From Chryseobacterium gleum (lineage in GTDB: Bacteria > Bacteroidota > Bacteroidia > Flavobacteriales_D > Crocinitomicaceae): a stretch of DNA of 64,000 bases. The notes below the pieces were generated by a model. The model was not told where the DNA came from and made no database searches. It saw only the letters and a program-made list of their open reading frames with translations. The stretch covers positions 23,671 through 87,670 of the forward strand of contig CAMDGH010000001.1 of the NCBI GenBank assembly GCA_945897755.1, given 5' to 3'. Numbering within the stretch: position 1 is the first letter of the stretch; each line of letters starts with the position of its first letter. This document shows, in pieces, positions 30,721 to 40,084 of the stretch. The position numbers and the translations under genes were made by a program.

Positions 30721-33123
30721 ATGGCTAAAAATTTAGTAATCGTTGAGTCCCCCGCAAAGGCAAAAACAATAGAAGGATACTTAGGGAAAGATTTTGTTGT
30801 AAAATCAAGTTATGGCCATGTTAGAGATTTGGCATCTAAGGGTATAGCGATTGAAATTGAGAATAATTTTCATCCTAATTATGAAGTTTCACCAGATAAA
30901 AAAACAGTTGTATCTGACTTGAAAAAATGCACAAAGGATGCGGATGTTGTTTGGTTAGCTACTGATGAGGATCGTGAAGGTGAAGCTATTTCTTGGCATT
31001 TATATGAGACTTTAAACCTCTCTAAAAAAGTCACTAAACGAATTACTTTCAATGAAATTACTAAAACAGCTATTTTAAAAGCCATTGATAACCCAAGGGA
31101 AATAGACTTACATTTAGTAGATGCGCAACAGGCAAGAAGAGTTTTAGATAGATTAGTTGGATTTGAGCTTTCTCCAGTGCTTTGGAAAAAAGTTCGTCCA
31201 AGCCTCTCTGCAGGTAGAGTTCAATCTGTTGCAGTGAGATTAATTGTTGAAAGAGAAAAAGAGATTAGAGCGTTTAATACGGAAACTTTTTTTAAAATAC
31301 AGGGTGTTTTCGGAAAGGGGCTAGATAAAATAAAAGCTGATATTACTCGAAATATAGGAACAATTGAAGAAGTTCATAGTTTGTTAAATGAATTTAAAAA
31401 CATTGATTTTAAGGTCTTGGATGTTCAAACTAAACCTGCAATAAAATCTCCATCTGCTCCATTTACAACTTCTACTCTACAACAAGAAGCAAGTTTAAAG
31501 TTGGGTTTTTCGGTTTCACGCACAATGACAGTAGCTCAAAAATTGTATGAAGCTGGAAAGATAACGTATATGAGGACCGATTCGGTTAACTTCTCCGAAA
31601 CGGCAATGAATGCTGCTAAGTCAGAGATTTCTCGTTCTTATGGGGACCTATATTCAAATCCAACAAAGTATAAAACGAAAAGTTCAGGTGCTCAAGAAGC
31701 CCATGAAGCAATTCGTCCAACTGATTTTGGAGTACATTTTACTACAGGTGAATCGGATGAGGTGAAGTTGTACGACTTGATTTGGAAAAGATCTATTTCT
31801 TCACAAATGAGTAATGCTAAATTAGAAAGAACGACGATTAAAATAGGAGACCCTTCTCTTACGGACGTATTTAGCGCAAAAGGGGAGGTAATTAAGTTTG
31901 ATGGGTTTTTAAAAGTATATCTCGCGGCTTCACTGGATGAAGAAGAGGATGAAAATTCAGATATTCTTCCTGAAGTGATTGAAGGTGAAAGCTTAAGTCG
32001 TACTTTGATTAAAGCAACTCAACGATTTTCTAGGGCTGCTCCTCGGTACGTGGAGGCCTCTCTTGTTAAAAAACTAGAAGAGTTAGGTATTGGAAGGCCT
32101 TCTACTTACGCCCCAACGATTTCTACAATTCAAAAACGTGGTTATGTTGAAAAAAATGAACGCGAAGGAGAAGAAAGAGCATTTATCGTGGTTGAACTAG
32201 TAAAACAAGATATTAAACAAGAACTGAAGACTGAAATTACGGGAAAAGAAAAAAATAAATTATTTCCTACCGATATAGGAATTGTGGTAACTGATTTTTT
32301 ATGTGCACATTTTGATCGTATCATGGATTATCATTTTACTGCTAAGGTGGAAGAACAATTTGATGAAATAGCTCAAGGTTCAATTGTTTGGACTAATATG
32401 CTTCAGGATTTTTATACTCCTTTCCATAATAATGTAACTAATACGCTAGAACATTCAGACAGAGCAACAGGTGAAAGAGAACTGGGCATGCATCCAGAAA
32501 GCGGTAAAAAAATCATTGTTCGGATTGGTCGTTTTGGTCCAATGGTTCAAATTGGAGATGAAAAAGTTGATGGAGAAAAGCCCCAATTTGCCTCGCTTAG
32601 ATCAGGTCAAAATTTAGACAATATGACCATAGAGTCTGCTTTAGAGCTGTTTAAGTTACCAAGAGACTTAGGTTTTTTTGAAGATCTACCTTTGAAGGCT
32701 AATGTTGGGCGCTTTGGTCCTTACCTTCAACATGGAAAAGCGTTTATTTCGCTTAAAAAAGAAGATGATCCAATGACTGTATCACTTGATCGGGCTAGTG
32801 AGTTGATTATTCAAAAAAGAGAAGATGACATTGCTAAAGTGTTAAAAGTATTTCCTGAGCAAGAAGACATGCAAATTCTAAATGGTCGTTGGGGAGCTTA
32901 TTTAAAAGTAGGGAAAGACAATGTTAAATTACCGAAAAAAGATGCTTGGGAATTACTAACTTATGAAGAATGTTGTCAGTTACATAAAAATCAACCAGCC
33001 CAAAAAAAAGGCAGTAGGTTTACTAAAAAGACTGCTGAAATAGTAAAAGACACCCCTAAAAAAGCAGTTAAAAAAGCAGTTAAAAAACCAGCAGCTAAAA
33101 AACCAGCGGCTAAAAAAAAGTAA
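30721..33123 (+). CDS. topA: DNA topoisomerase I
   Basis: The 800-residue type IA enzyme opens with the Toprim motif E-S-P-A-K-A-K-T-I-E-G-Y-L-G and has D-E-D-R-E-G-E-A-I-S-W-H. The catalytic Tyr is in I-T-Y-M-R-T-D-S. After the core there are about three topoisomerase C-terminal repeats (G-R-F-G-P-M-V, G-R-F-G-P-Y-L, G-R-W-G-A-Y-L) and a Lys/Ala/Pro-rich DNA-binding tail with repeated A-A-K-K-P units. It relaxes negative supercoils. The 262-base gap to miaB is a divergent promoter region. Confidence 0.97.
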   Translation: MAKNLVIVESPAKAKTIEGYLGKDFVVKSSYGHVRDLASKGIAIEIENNFHPNYEVSPDKKTVVSDLKKCTKDADVVWLATDEDREGEAISWHLYETLNLSKKVTKRITFNEITKTAILKAIDNPREIDLHLVDAQQARRVLDRLVGFELSPVLWKKVRPSLSAGRVQSVAVRLIVEREKEIRAFNTETFFKIQGVFGKGLDKIKADITRNIGTIEEVHSLLNEFKNIDFKVLDVQTKPAIKSPSAPFTTSTLQQEASLKLGFSVSRTMTVAQKLYEAGKITYMRTDSVNFSETAMNAAKSEISRSYGDLYSNPTKYKTKSSGAQEAHEAIRPTDFGVHFTTGESDEVKLYDLIWKRSISSQMSNAKLERTTIKIGDPSLTDVFSAKGEVIKFDGFLKVYLAASLDEEEDENSDILPEVIEGESLSRTLIKATQRFSRAAPRYVEASLVKKLEELGIGRPSTYAPTISTIQKRGYVEKNEREGEERAFIVVELVKQDIKQELKTEITGKEKNKLFPTDIGIVVTDFLCAHFDRIMDYHFTAKVEEQFDEIAQGSIVWTNMLQDFYTPFHNNVTNTLEHSDRATGERELGMHPESGKKIIVRIGRFGPMVQIGDEKVDGEKPQFASLRSGQNLDNMTIESALELFKLPRDLGFFEDLPLKANVGRFGPYLQHGKAFISLKKEDDPMTVSLDRASELIIQKREDDIAKVLKVFPEQEDMQILNGRWGAYLKVGKDNVKLPKKDAWELLTYEECCQLHKNQPAQKKGSRFTKKTAEIVKDTPKKAVKKAVKKPAAKKPAAKKK

Positions 33124-33203
33124 TTTAAAAATAAATAAAACTTAATTTGGGTTCTGATTTTTTTATTGATTTCAACTCGTTTTATATGTTAATACATTAA
33201 TTT

Positions 33204-34364
33204 ATGAATGCAAGTGATATTTCATTTTATTTTCAGCCAGTTGAAAATATAAGTTTTATTGAAGGTGCGCTTTCAAACGAAATCAGTATTCATAAAGAAA
33301 ATGATTTTCCAGAATTGGAAAGAAATTCGATTGCATTGATTTATTGTCCGGAGTTTAGAGGTTATGAAGAAATATCCGAAAAATTGTTTGATGATGGTTT
33401 TAGATATCACTTCTATTCTTTATTTGCTGGGGTAAATTGGACTCGAAAAATCCTCGATTTAGGAAATATTATTATAGGTAAATCACTAGAAGATTCTCAG
33501 TATGCTGTTGTTCAGGTAGTTTCTGTGTTAGTAAAGCGAGATATTATCCCGATTATCATTGGGGGAACGCAAGACCTTATAAACTCAATTTACAGAGGCT
33601 ATGAAGATTTAGAACAATCGGTTAATGTTGTATCGATAGATTCTAAAATCGATATGGGGTCAACAGATTCTCCTATTGAGAAGGATGGCTTTTTAAGTCA
33701 ATTACTTACGCAATTACCGTGTCATTTGTTTAATTACAGCGTTATTGGACTTCAATTCCCGTATGTAAAAAAATCAGAATTAGAATTGTTTGACAGATTG
33801 TATTTTGACTATCTACGTTTGGGAGAGTTAAACCATGATATTAAACGGACCGAGCCTTTATTACGTAATTCAGATATCGTTTCTATCGATCTTCAGTCGC
33901 TAAAGTGTACCGATTTCAAAGGCGACTACTACCATTCACCAAATGGATTTTATAGTGAACAGTTATGCCAGATTGCTAAATATGCTGGGATTAGTGATAA
34001 GCTTTCTTCATTTTCAATTCTTAATTTTATTCCTGGAAATCTAAATTTAGTCTCTCACGCATTAGTTGCAGAATTAATTTGGTATTTTATAGATGGTGTT
34101 TCAGAACGAATTGGTGATTTTCCTAAGTGCTCAAAAAAAGACTATACAAAGTTTATTGTTCAAATGAATCAGTTTGATCACGATATTGTTTTTTATAAAA
34201 GCAATAAGTCAGAAAGGTGGTGGATGGAGGTGCCATATCAAGGAGATAATGAGAATAAGTATCTTAGACATCATTTAGTACCTTGTAATTATGAAGATTA
34301 TTTAAATGCTGCTGAGAACGAAATGCCTGATTTATGGTGGAAAACGTATCAAAAATTAAAATAA
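33204..34364 (+). CDS. Arginase/formimidoylglutamase-fold protein, probably not a metal-dependent hydrolase
   Basis: The 386-residue protein fits the ureohydrolase (arginase, HutG) family in layout, with I-I-I-G-G-T-Q-D where active members have GGDHS, V-S-I-D-S-K-I-D where they have DAHxD, and V-S-I-D-L-Q-S-L where they have SxDxDxxDP. About half of the Mn ligands are therefore replaced. Such genes occur next to the gldKLMN locus in Flavobacteriia. It lies between topA and the porP-like gene. Catalytic activity is doubtful; a binding or structural role is possible. Confidence 0.7.
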   Translation: MNASDISFYFQPVENISFIEGALSNEISIHKENDFPELERNSIALIYCPEFRGYEEISEKLFDDGFRYHFYSLFAGVNWTRKILDLGNIIIGKSLEDSQYAVVQVVSVLVKRDIIPIIIGGTQDLINSIYRGYEDLEQSVNVVSIDSKIDMGSTDSPIEKDGFLSQLLTQLPCHLFNYSVIGLQFPYVKKSELELFDRLYFDYLRLGELNHDIKRTEPLLRNSDIVSIDLQSLKCTDFKGDYYHSPNGFYSEQLCQIAKYAGISDKLSSFSILNFIPGNLNLVSHALVAELIWYFIDGVSERIGDFPKCSKKDYTKFIVQMNQFDHDIVFYKSNKSERWWMEVPYQGDNENKYLRHHLVPCNYEDYLNAAENEMPDLWWKTYQKLK

Positions 34365-34451
34365 ATCCAAAATAGATAACTTTTTAATGATTTTATCGTA
34401 TTGTAATAATTAGTATTTTAGCAAATCAGTGAGCTGTTGCTCCTACATGTC

Positions 34452-35384
34452 ATGAAGAGATTAGTCTTGTCTATAATTATGTTTGTTCATTGCTGTGCTT
34501 TTGCACAACAGGAAAAATTATTGACTCATTTTATGTATGATAAAATAAGTATTAATCCTGCTTCAACTGGAGTTGAAGATGCCATTAATGCTACTATGCT
34601 ATACAGAAATCAATGGGATAAGATATCTGGCGCTCCAAATTCAGCATTGTTTAATATAGAAACTAACTTAAATAAGATTTCGTTAGCGAAACGAAATTTA
34701 ATAGGCGGTATTGGTTTTTCATTTTACCATGATCAAATTGGATTTACCAAGCAAAATAATGTGATTTTTAATTATAGTTATCCCTTTCAAATTGGTGAAT
34801 TAGGTTTTATTCACGTTGGCTTAGGGCTTGGATTAGTAAATTTAAGTATAAATCCTGACTGGATTCCTCCCACTACGATGAATGACCCTTTACTCACTAA
34901 ACCTGCTTCCGGAACTAATCTAGATGCAAACCTAGGGGTATACTGGAAAAGTTTTAAAGGGTTTTATGCTGGCTTTTCTTCAACACATGTAAATCAGCCG
35001 ATTATTAAATCGATCAATTTTACGAACAAACGTCATTATTTTTTAACTACCGGATATCGTTTTTCTAATTTAATCGCACCCGCTCAGGATATTGATTTGC
35101 AGTTTTTAATGAGGTCAGATTTAATTAAAATTTCTGCTGATTTTAATGCCCGTTACTTCTTTAAATCTTTGTTTTATCTAGGATTAACCTACAGAACAAC
35201 AGAATCTATCTCATTTATGGCGGGGTTCTATCCGGTAAAACACCTAACTTTTAGTTATTCATATGATATTACCACAAATGGCCTAAACACGGTCTCTAGA
35301 GGGTCTCATGAATTGGTGATGAGATACTCTTATACGATACCTGATCCTCCTTTAGAAAAAACAAAACATCCTAGATGGTTGTAA
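34452..35384 (+). CDS. PorP/SprF family type IX secretion outer membrane protein
   Basis: The roughly 310-residue protein has an N-terminal signal peptide (M-K-R-L-V-L-S-I-I-M-F ending C-A-F-A-Q) and PorP/SprF features: H-F-M-Y-D-K-I-S-I-N-P-A-S-T-G, Y-R-N-Q-W and many alternating beta-strand segments, with a strand-rich C-terminus. The track start at 34437 is TTG; ATG 34452 begins the signal peptide. These barrels help assemble the T9SS and deliver certain adhesins. It stands just before gldK. Confidence 0.9.
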   Translation: MKRLVLSIIMFVHCCAFAQQEKLLTHFMYDKISINPASTGVEDAINATMLYRNQWDKISGAPNSALFNIETNLNKISLAKRNLIGGIGFSFYHDQIGFTKQNNVIFNYSYPFQIGELGFIHVGLGLGLVNLSINPDWIPPTTMNDPLLTKPASGTNLDANLGVYWKSFKGFYAGFSSTHVNQPIIKSINFTNKRHYFLTTGYRFSNLIAPAQDIDLQFLMRSDLIKISADFNARYFFKSLFYLGLTYRTTESISFMAGFYPVKHLTFSYSYDITTNGLNTVSRGSHELVMRYSYTIPDPPLEKTKHPRWL

Positions 35385-35443
35385 ATTAAAAAAAAATAAC
35401 GAAATTTGTAACAAAATTTTAAAAGTCTCGTTATATCATTAAA

Positions 35444-35451
35444 TAGATTTG
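35444..35451 (+). promoter_or_regulatory. Candidate -7 promoter element for gldKLMN
   Basis: TAGATTTG matches TAnnTTTG, 47 bases before the gldK start. The -33 region (TTTT about 23 bases upstream) is a poor match. Plausible start of the gldKLMN transcript. Confidence 0.4.
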
Positions 35452-35498
35452 AACATTTAGATCGTTTAAATGAAATTCGAAACTTAAAAGCAAGCAAA

Positions 35499-37346
35499 AT
35501 GAAAAAAGTATTCTTATTTGGTGTTATTGCTCTCGTGCTTTATGCATGTAGTACTGGTCAATCTGGAAATTTAACCGGAGTGTTAGGTCGGCCTACTTAT
35601 CAGCCAGAAGTTCCTTTAGGTATGGTTTATATCAAAGGAGGTGGCTTTACGCTTGGAGAAAGTGATCAGGACATTACTTTTCAGCAACAATCGAGGGCTC
35701 GGACTGTTTCAATTTCAGCTTTCTATATGGATGCTACTGAAATTACGAACAATGAGTATCGTCAGTTTGTGTATCATGTGCAAGACTCTTTATCTAGAGA
35801 AAGGATTTTCTTGGGCTTATTAGATGGACTAACAATTAGTTCAGGTGAAGAGGGTGAAGGAGATGCAGAAGCTGAAGGTGGGACAGAGTCTAAGTACGAT
35901 CAAATTACTAAGTATAAAAATCCAAAAAAAGAAACTGAAGAAGAGCCAGCTGAAGGTGAAGAAGGAGCTAGCAATAATCACGAGTCATCTATTAAGAAAG
36001 AAGAAAGAACTGCTTACACACGTGCTTTTATTGGAATAGACGAAGATGAAGAATATTACGACGATATTGAACGTGGATTTATTAAAGTAGATGATCCTTT
36101 TTTAATTGCCAATTCAAAAAATGTTAAAAATAGATACAAATGGAACTACGATCAAACATTTAGTTACGACGATAAAGCAGTTGTACCTTTGTTAAGCGAT
36201 TTATATTTACCTCCAAATGAAAGGTTTTATAATCAAAGACAAATAGATACACGTAAGTTAATGTTCCGTTATTGGTGGCTTGACACTCGTGAAGCAGCTG
36301 TAAAAGGAACGATTGAGTTGATTCCTAATGGTCATGATTGGGATTTAGATTCTAAGTCTGCTAAACTTGATGTTGATCAACAAGATAGCTATATCAAGGA
36401 ACAAGGAAGAGAACAGGGTGCTCACCGTAAACTAGTTATTGATGAAAAGCATCCAAGAAACAAAATTTTGTATACTGGAGATACATCAGGTCTTGACTTA
36501 GATTTAGGTCATATCAATAAAAAAGGTCAAAATAATGCTATTAGAGGTCATGTCGATCGAGAACGATTTATCATAGAAGAGGTAATTAATGTTTATCCTG
36601 ATACATTGTGCTGGGTTAGAGATTTTACGTATTCATTCAATGACCCAATGACCAACATGTATTTTTCTCATCCGGCATATGATAATTATCCCTTAGTTGG
36701 TGTAACTTGGCAACAAGCAAAAGCGTTTAGTGTATGGAGAACTCAATTATTAAATAATTGGGCGACTTCTCAAGAGATGTTGTATTATAATGATTTTAGA
36801 TTGCCTTCTGAAGCTGAATGGGAAAGAGCAGCTCGTGGAGATTTGGCTTTACAGCCATATCCTTGGGGCGGTCCTTACATAAGAAATGCTTATGGTTGTT
36901 TCATGGCAAATTTTAAACCAATGAGAGGAAGGTATTTTGAAGATGGAGGTTTTTATACTGTAAAAGTACATTCTTATTCACCTAATAATTTCGGATTGTA
37001 TTGTATGGCGGGTAATGTTGCAGAGTGGTGTGAAACTGCTTACGATGAGTCAGCATATGAATTTTATGCAGATGTTAATCCTGAACATAGATACGATGCT
37101 AAAGATTGGGATCTTCCTAGATTCAAACAAAAGGTTGTGAGAGGAGGTTCTTGGAAAGATATTGCTTATTATTGTACAACTTATGCGCGTAACTATGAGT
37201 ATCAAGATACTGCAAAGTCATATATTGGATTTCGAAATGTAATGAATCACCTTGGTAGAGGTTCAGAATATCCTAGAACGAGTGAAGGATATGATTTTTC
37301 AAGAGATTCGAACGAAGAAGCTGAAAACGAAATAGAATTAAGATAA
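35499..37346 (+). CDS. gldK: Gliding motility/T9SS lipoprotein GldK
   Basis: The 615-residue outer membrane lipoprotein has its lipobox Cys at residue 17 (L-V-L-Y-A-C). The sulfatase-modifying factor (FGE-like) fold is split: an N-terminal part at about 35-95 (G-G-G-F-T-L-G, D-A-T-E-I-T-N-N-E-Y) and a C-terminal part (L-P-S-E-A-E-W-E-R-A-A-R-G, M-A-G-N-V-A-E-W, V-R-G-G-S-W-K-D). GldK forms a periplasmic ring with GldN. An acidic low-complexity insert at about 114-165 makes it longer than the typical family member. Confidence 0.95.
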   Translation: MKKVFLFGVIALVLYACSTGQSGNLTGVLGRPTYQPEVPLGMVYIKGGGFTLGESDQDITFQQQSRARTVSISAFYMDATEITNNEYRQFVYHVQDSLSRERIFLGLLDGLTISSGEEGEGDAEAEGGTESKYDQITKYKNPKKETEEEPAEGEEGASNNHESSIKKEERTAYTRAFIGIDEDEEYYDDIERGFIKVDDPFLIANSKNVKNRYKWNYDQTFSYDDKAVVPLLSDLYLPPNERFYNQRQIDTRKLMFRYWWLDTREAAVKGTIELIPNGHDWDLDSKSAKLDVDQQDSYIKEQGREQGAHRKLVIDEKHPRNKILYTGDTSGLDLDLGHINKKGQNNAIRGHVDRERFIIEEVINVYPDTLCWVRDFTYSFNDPMTNMYFSHPAYDNYPLVGVTWQQAKAFSVWRTQLLNNWATSQEMLYYNDFRLPSEAEWERAARGDLALQPYPWGGPYIRNAYGCFMANFKPMRGRYFEDGGFYTVKVHSYSPNNFGLYCMAGNVAEWCETAYDESAYEFYADVNPEHRYDAKDWDLPRFKQKVVRGGSWKDIAYYCTTYARNYEYQDTAKSYIGFRNVMNHLGRGSEYPRTSEGYDFSRDSNEEAENEIELR

Positions 37347-37352
37347 AATAAA

Positions 37353-37380
37353 TAAAAATAAAAATAAAAATAAAAATAAA
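37353..37380 (+). repeat. Hexanucleotide tandem repeat between gldK and gldL
   Basis: Four full copies of TAAAAA in tandem plus a partial copy lie in the 60-base gap between gldK and gldL. Such repeats can change in copy number by slippage, which would alter the spacing before gldL. Confidence 0.8.
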
Positions 37381-37406
37381 TTATTTAACAACTAAAAATA
37401 AATATC

Positions 37407-38252
37407 ATGAGTAGTAGTAAAGAAATGAAGATTTTTGGAATGGTTCCAGGTAGTTTAAAATGGAAAACGTTCATGAAGTATTTTTATGGTTATGGGGCAG
37501 CAGTAGTAATCTTAGGTGCTTTATTTAAAATTATGCACTGGCCTGGTGCATCTGTGATGCTTGTGACTGGTTTGCTTGTTGAGGTAGCTATTTTCGTTAT
37601 GTCATCATTTGAACCTTTACCTCATGATTATCACTGGGATTTGGTTTATCCAGAATTAGGTCATGTTCAGGAGGCTAGCGCTGGTGAGGAAGATCATTCT
37701 ACTGACGATCATAAAAAAGTTAGTAGTATTCCAATTACAGAGCAATTAGATAATATGCTTCAAGAAGCTAAAATTGATTCTGAACTATTAGAAAGTTTAG
37801 CTTCAGGAATGAGGAATTTAGGTGAAAATGCTAAATCGTTAGAAGGAATTACTTCCGCTGTATCAGCAACAGATTCTTATGTTTCAAGTTTGCAAAAAGC
37901 TTCGGATAAAGTTTCGTCTTTATCTGATGCTTATGAAAAAGCTTCTTTATCCATTTCAGGAATTACTTCTGATACTCAAGGTGGTGAATCTTTTGGAGAA
38001 CAAATGATTAAAGTTTCTCAAAATTTAGCAGCTTTGAATAATGTTTATGAATTACAATTGAAGGGCTCTTCTGCTCATTTAGAATCAACTCAAAAGTTTC
38101 AATCTCAAGTAACTGAAATGATGAAAAATCTTTCTGATTCTGCTGAAGATACGCGTTTATACAAAGAAAACATGTCAGTTTTAACTAGAAACTTATCAGA
38201 TTTGAATAATGTTTATGGTAATATGTTGAAAGCAATGAATGTAAATAGGTAA
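37407..38252 (+). CDS. gldL: Gliding motility/T9SS motor protein GldL
   Basis: The 281-residue inner membrane protein has two N-terminal membrane helices (about 26-41 and 47-66) around the family motif K-I-M-H-W-P-G-A. Its Glu within the second helix (V-E-V) is a candidate proton-path residue. The remaining cytoplasmic part is helical and Ser-rich. GldL forms a pentamer around two GldM copies and powers gliding and secretion with the proton gradient. Confidence 0.96.
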   Translation: MSSSKEMKIFGMVPGSLKWKTFMKYFYGYGAAVVILGALFKIMHWPGASVMLVTGLLVEVAIFVMSSFEPLPHDYHWDLVYPELGHVQEASAGEEDHSTDDHKKVSSIPITEQLDNMLQEAKIDSELLESLASGMRNLGENAKSLEGITSAVSATDSYVSSLQKASDKVSSLSDAYEKASLSISGITSDTQGGESFGEQMIKVSQNLAALNNVYELQLKGSSAHLESTQKFQSQVTEMMKNLSDSAEDTRLYKENMSVLTRNLSDLNNVYGNMLKAMNVNR

Positions 38253-38284
38253 TATTTTTTTTATAAACTTTAATTTTTATACTC

Positions 38285-40063
38285 ATGGGAGGTGGTAATG
38301 AAAGTCCAAGGCAAAAAATGATTGGTATGATGTACCTTGTTTTGACTGCGCTTTTAGCATTAAATGTATCAAAATCAATTTTAGAAGCGTTTGTAGCTAT
38401 TGAAGAGAATATTCAGGTTGCAAACGAGAATGAGTATGCGCGTGGCCAGGAAAAAAAAGGTCAACTAGAAGAAGTTGCGAATGATAAGACTGTTCCTGCT
38501 AATGCTGAGAAAGCATTAAAATACCTTAAAGATGTTGAATCCATTGATAAGTTAACTGCTGAGATGATTGTTTTAATTGATAATTGTAAATTAGAAATTA
38601 TGACTGCTTGTCAAGAAGCAATCACAAAAGATGGAAAAAATGCACCTGGAGTTCCAGAAGAAGAAGGACTTATTCATACACCTTATGATGCGAAAAAAGC
38701 CCCTTGTAAACCAATACGAATGCATTTAGCGCATGTCCAAGGTGCTGATAAGTACGACGAACCAATGTTTGTAATGGGGATTGCAGACTCACCTGTAACA
38801 CCTGTTAAAAGAGGTAAAGAGCTTTGGGATAAATACAATGAGTACAGAAAAAAAATTATTGAACTTACTGTTAAGAGTGCTTCTAAAGAAGGTAAAGCAT
38901 ATAGTTTAAAAGTTGCTGAGATTGATAAATTTAAGGATGCTACTGATCTTAATAAGCAAGTAGATAAAATGTTTGAAAAAGGTATTGTTTCTCCAGATGA
39001 AATTGATGAATTAAAAAAAATATATAAGTCACTATCCAAAAACAAAATGGTTGAAGGTCATGACCAAGAGGTTCACTGGATAGGTAAAACGTTTGATCAT
39101 AATCCACAAGTTGCAGGAATTGCTTCATTGTCTTCTGTTGAAAAAGAAGTTTTAACTGCGCGTGCTGATGCTATTGCTTTAATAAGAAGTCGTGTTGGTG
39201 GTGGGGATTATTCTTTTAACAAAGTTCAAGGTTTTGCTTTTGGACCTTCTATTGCCAATAGTGGTGCTGAAGTAGAGATTTCTGTAATGATGGCTGCTTT
39301 CGATTCGGATAAGCAACCTGAAGTTAAAGCGAATGGTGCTAGATTAAAAGGAGCTCCTAAAGATGGTATTGGTGTCGTTATTGCCAATGTTAGTGGTAGT
39401 GGAGAAATGAAACTTTCAGGTCAGGTTGGAATAGCTAAAAAAAGTGGAGAAATGAAGTATATGCCATGGGAACATACCATTAAGATTATGAAACCAGAAG
39501 GGTCAGTAACATTACCAGAAATGATGGTTATGTATGAAAACTATGAAAATAAAGTTTTTGGTGTAGCTTCTGGTTATGAGTCTACTTCTTTAAGTGGTGA
39601 GGGTTGTGTTATATCAGGTGGATCTAATTTCGATGGTAAACCATGTTCTATTGCTAAACCTACAGTTAAATCACCAGGTAATTGCTATATTACAGTTTCC
39701 GGTAAAAATTCAATTAATAATGAGACTAAATCCTTAGGTAAATTTGCTTTCAGAATTAAGCCTTTACCAAGAGCGGATGTTTTTATTGGTGGATTACCTA
39801 GTGGAAGTAAGATTTCAACTGTACCAGGTATTCTTTCTTCTGGTTTTCCAAAAGATGCACTCCTTCAGATTCCTTCTCAAGTAATATCTTGGTCATTAAA
39901 AATCAAAGGAGTGCCTCCTTTAAAAGGCGACGGAGCTTCTCTGTCTGCTGCTGCAATTAACACCTTAAAAACCCTTAAATCTGGAGATCCCGTTATGTTT
40001 GACTGTACAGTTTTGCAAAAAGGAACTACTTTTAATAAAACAGCAGCTTTTACTATTAAATAG
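38285..40063 (+). CDS. gldM: Gliding motility/T9SS motor protein GldM
   Basis: The 592-residue protein has one N-terminal membrane helix (about 12-32, M-I-G-M-M-Y-L-V-L-T-A-L-L-A-L-N-V-S) and a long periplasmic part made of successive domains, as in known GldM/PorM. It spans the periplasm and links the GldL motor to the GldK-GldN ring. It starts 32 bases after gldL. Length is slightly above the approximately 510-residue family average. Confidence 0.95.
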   Translation: MGGGNESPRQKMIGMMYLVLTALLALNVSKSILEAFVAIEENIQVANENEYARGQEKKGQLEEVANDKTVPANAEKALKYLKDVESIDKLTAEMIVLIDNCKLEIMTACQEAITKDGKNAPGVPEEEGLIHTPYDAKKAPCKPIRMHLAHVQGADKYDEPMFVMGIADSPVTPVKRGKELWDKYNEYRKKIIELTVKSASKEGKAYSLKVAEIDKFKDATDLNKQVDKMFEKGIVSPDEIDELKKIYKSLSKNKMVEGHDQEVHWIGKTFDHNPQVAGIASLSSVEKEVLTARADAIALIRSRVGGGDYSFNKVQGFAFGPSIANSGAEVEISVMMAAFDSDKQPEVKANGARLKGAPKDGIGVVIANVSGSGEMKLSGQVGIAKKSGEMKYMPWEHTIKIMKPEGSVTLPEMMVMYENYENKVFGVASGYESTSLSGEGCVISGGSNFDGKPCSIAKPTVKSPGNCYITVSGKNSINNETKSLGKFAFRIKPLPRADVFIGGLPSGSKISTVPGILSSGFPKDALLQIPSQVISWSLKIKGVPPLKGDGASLSAAAINTLKTLKSGDPVMFDCTVLQKGTTFNKTAAFTIK

Positions 40064-40084
40064 TTATTTTTAATACAATACATT

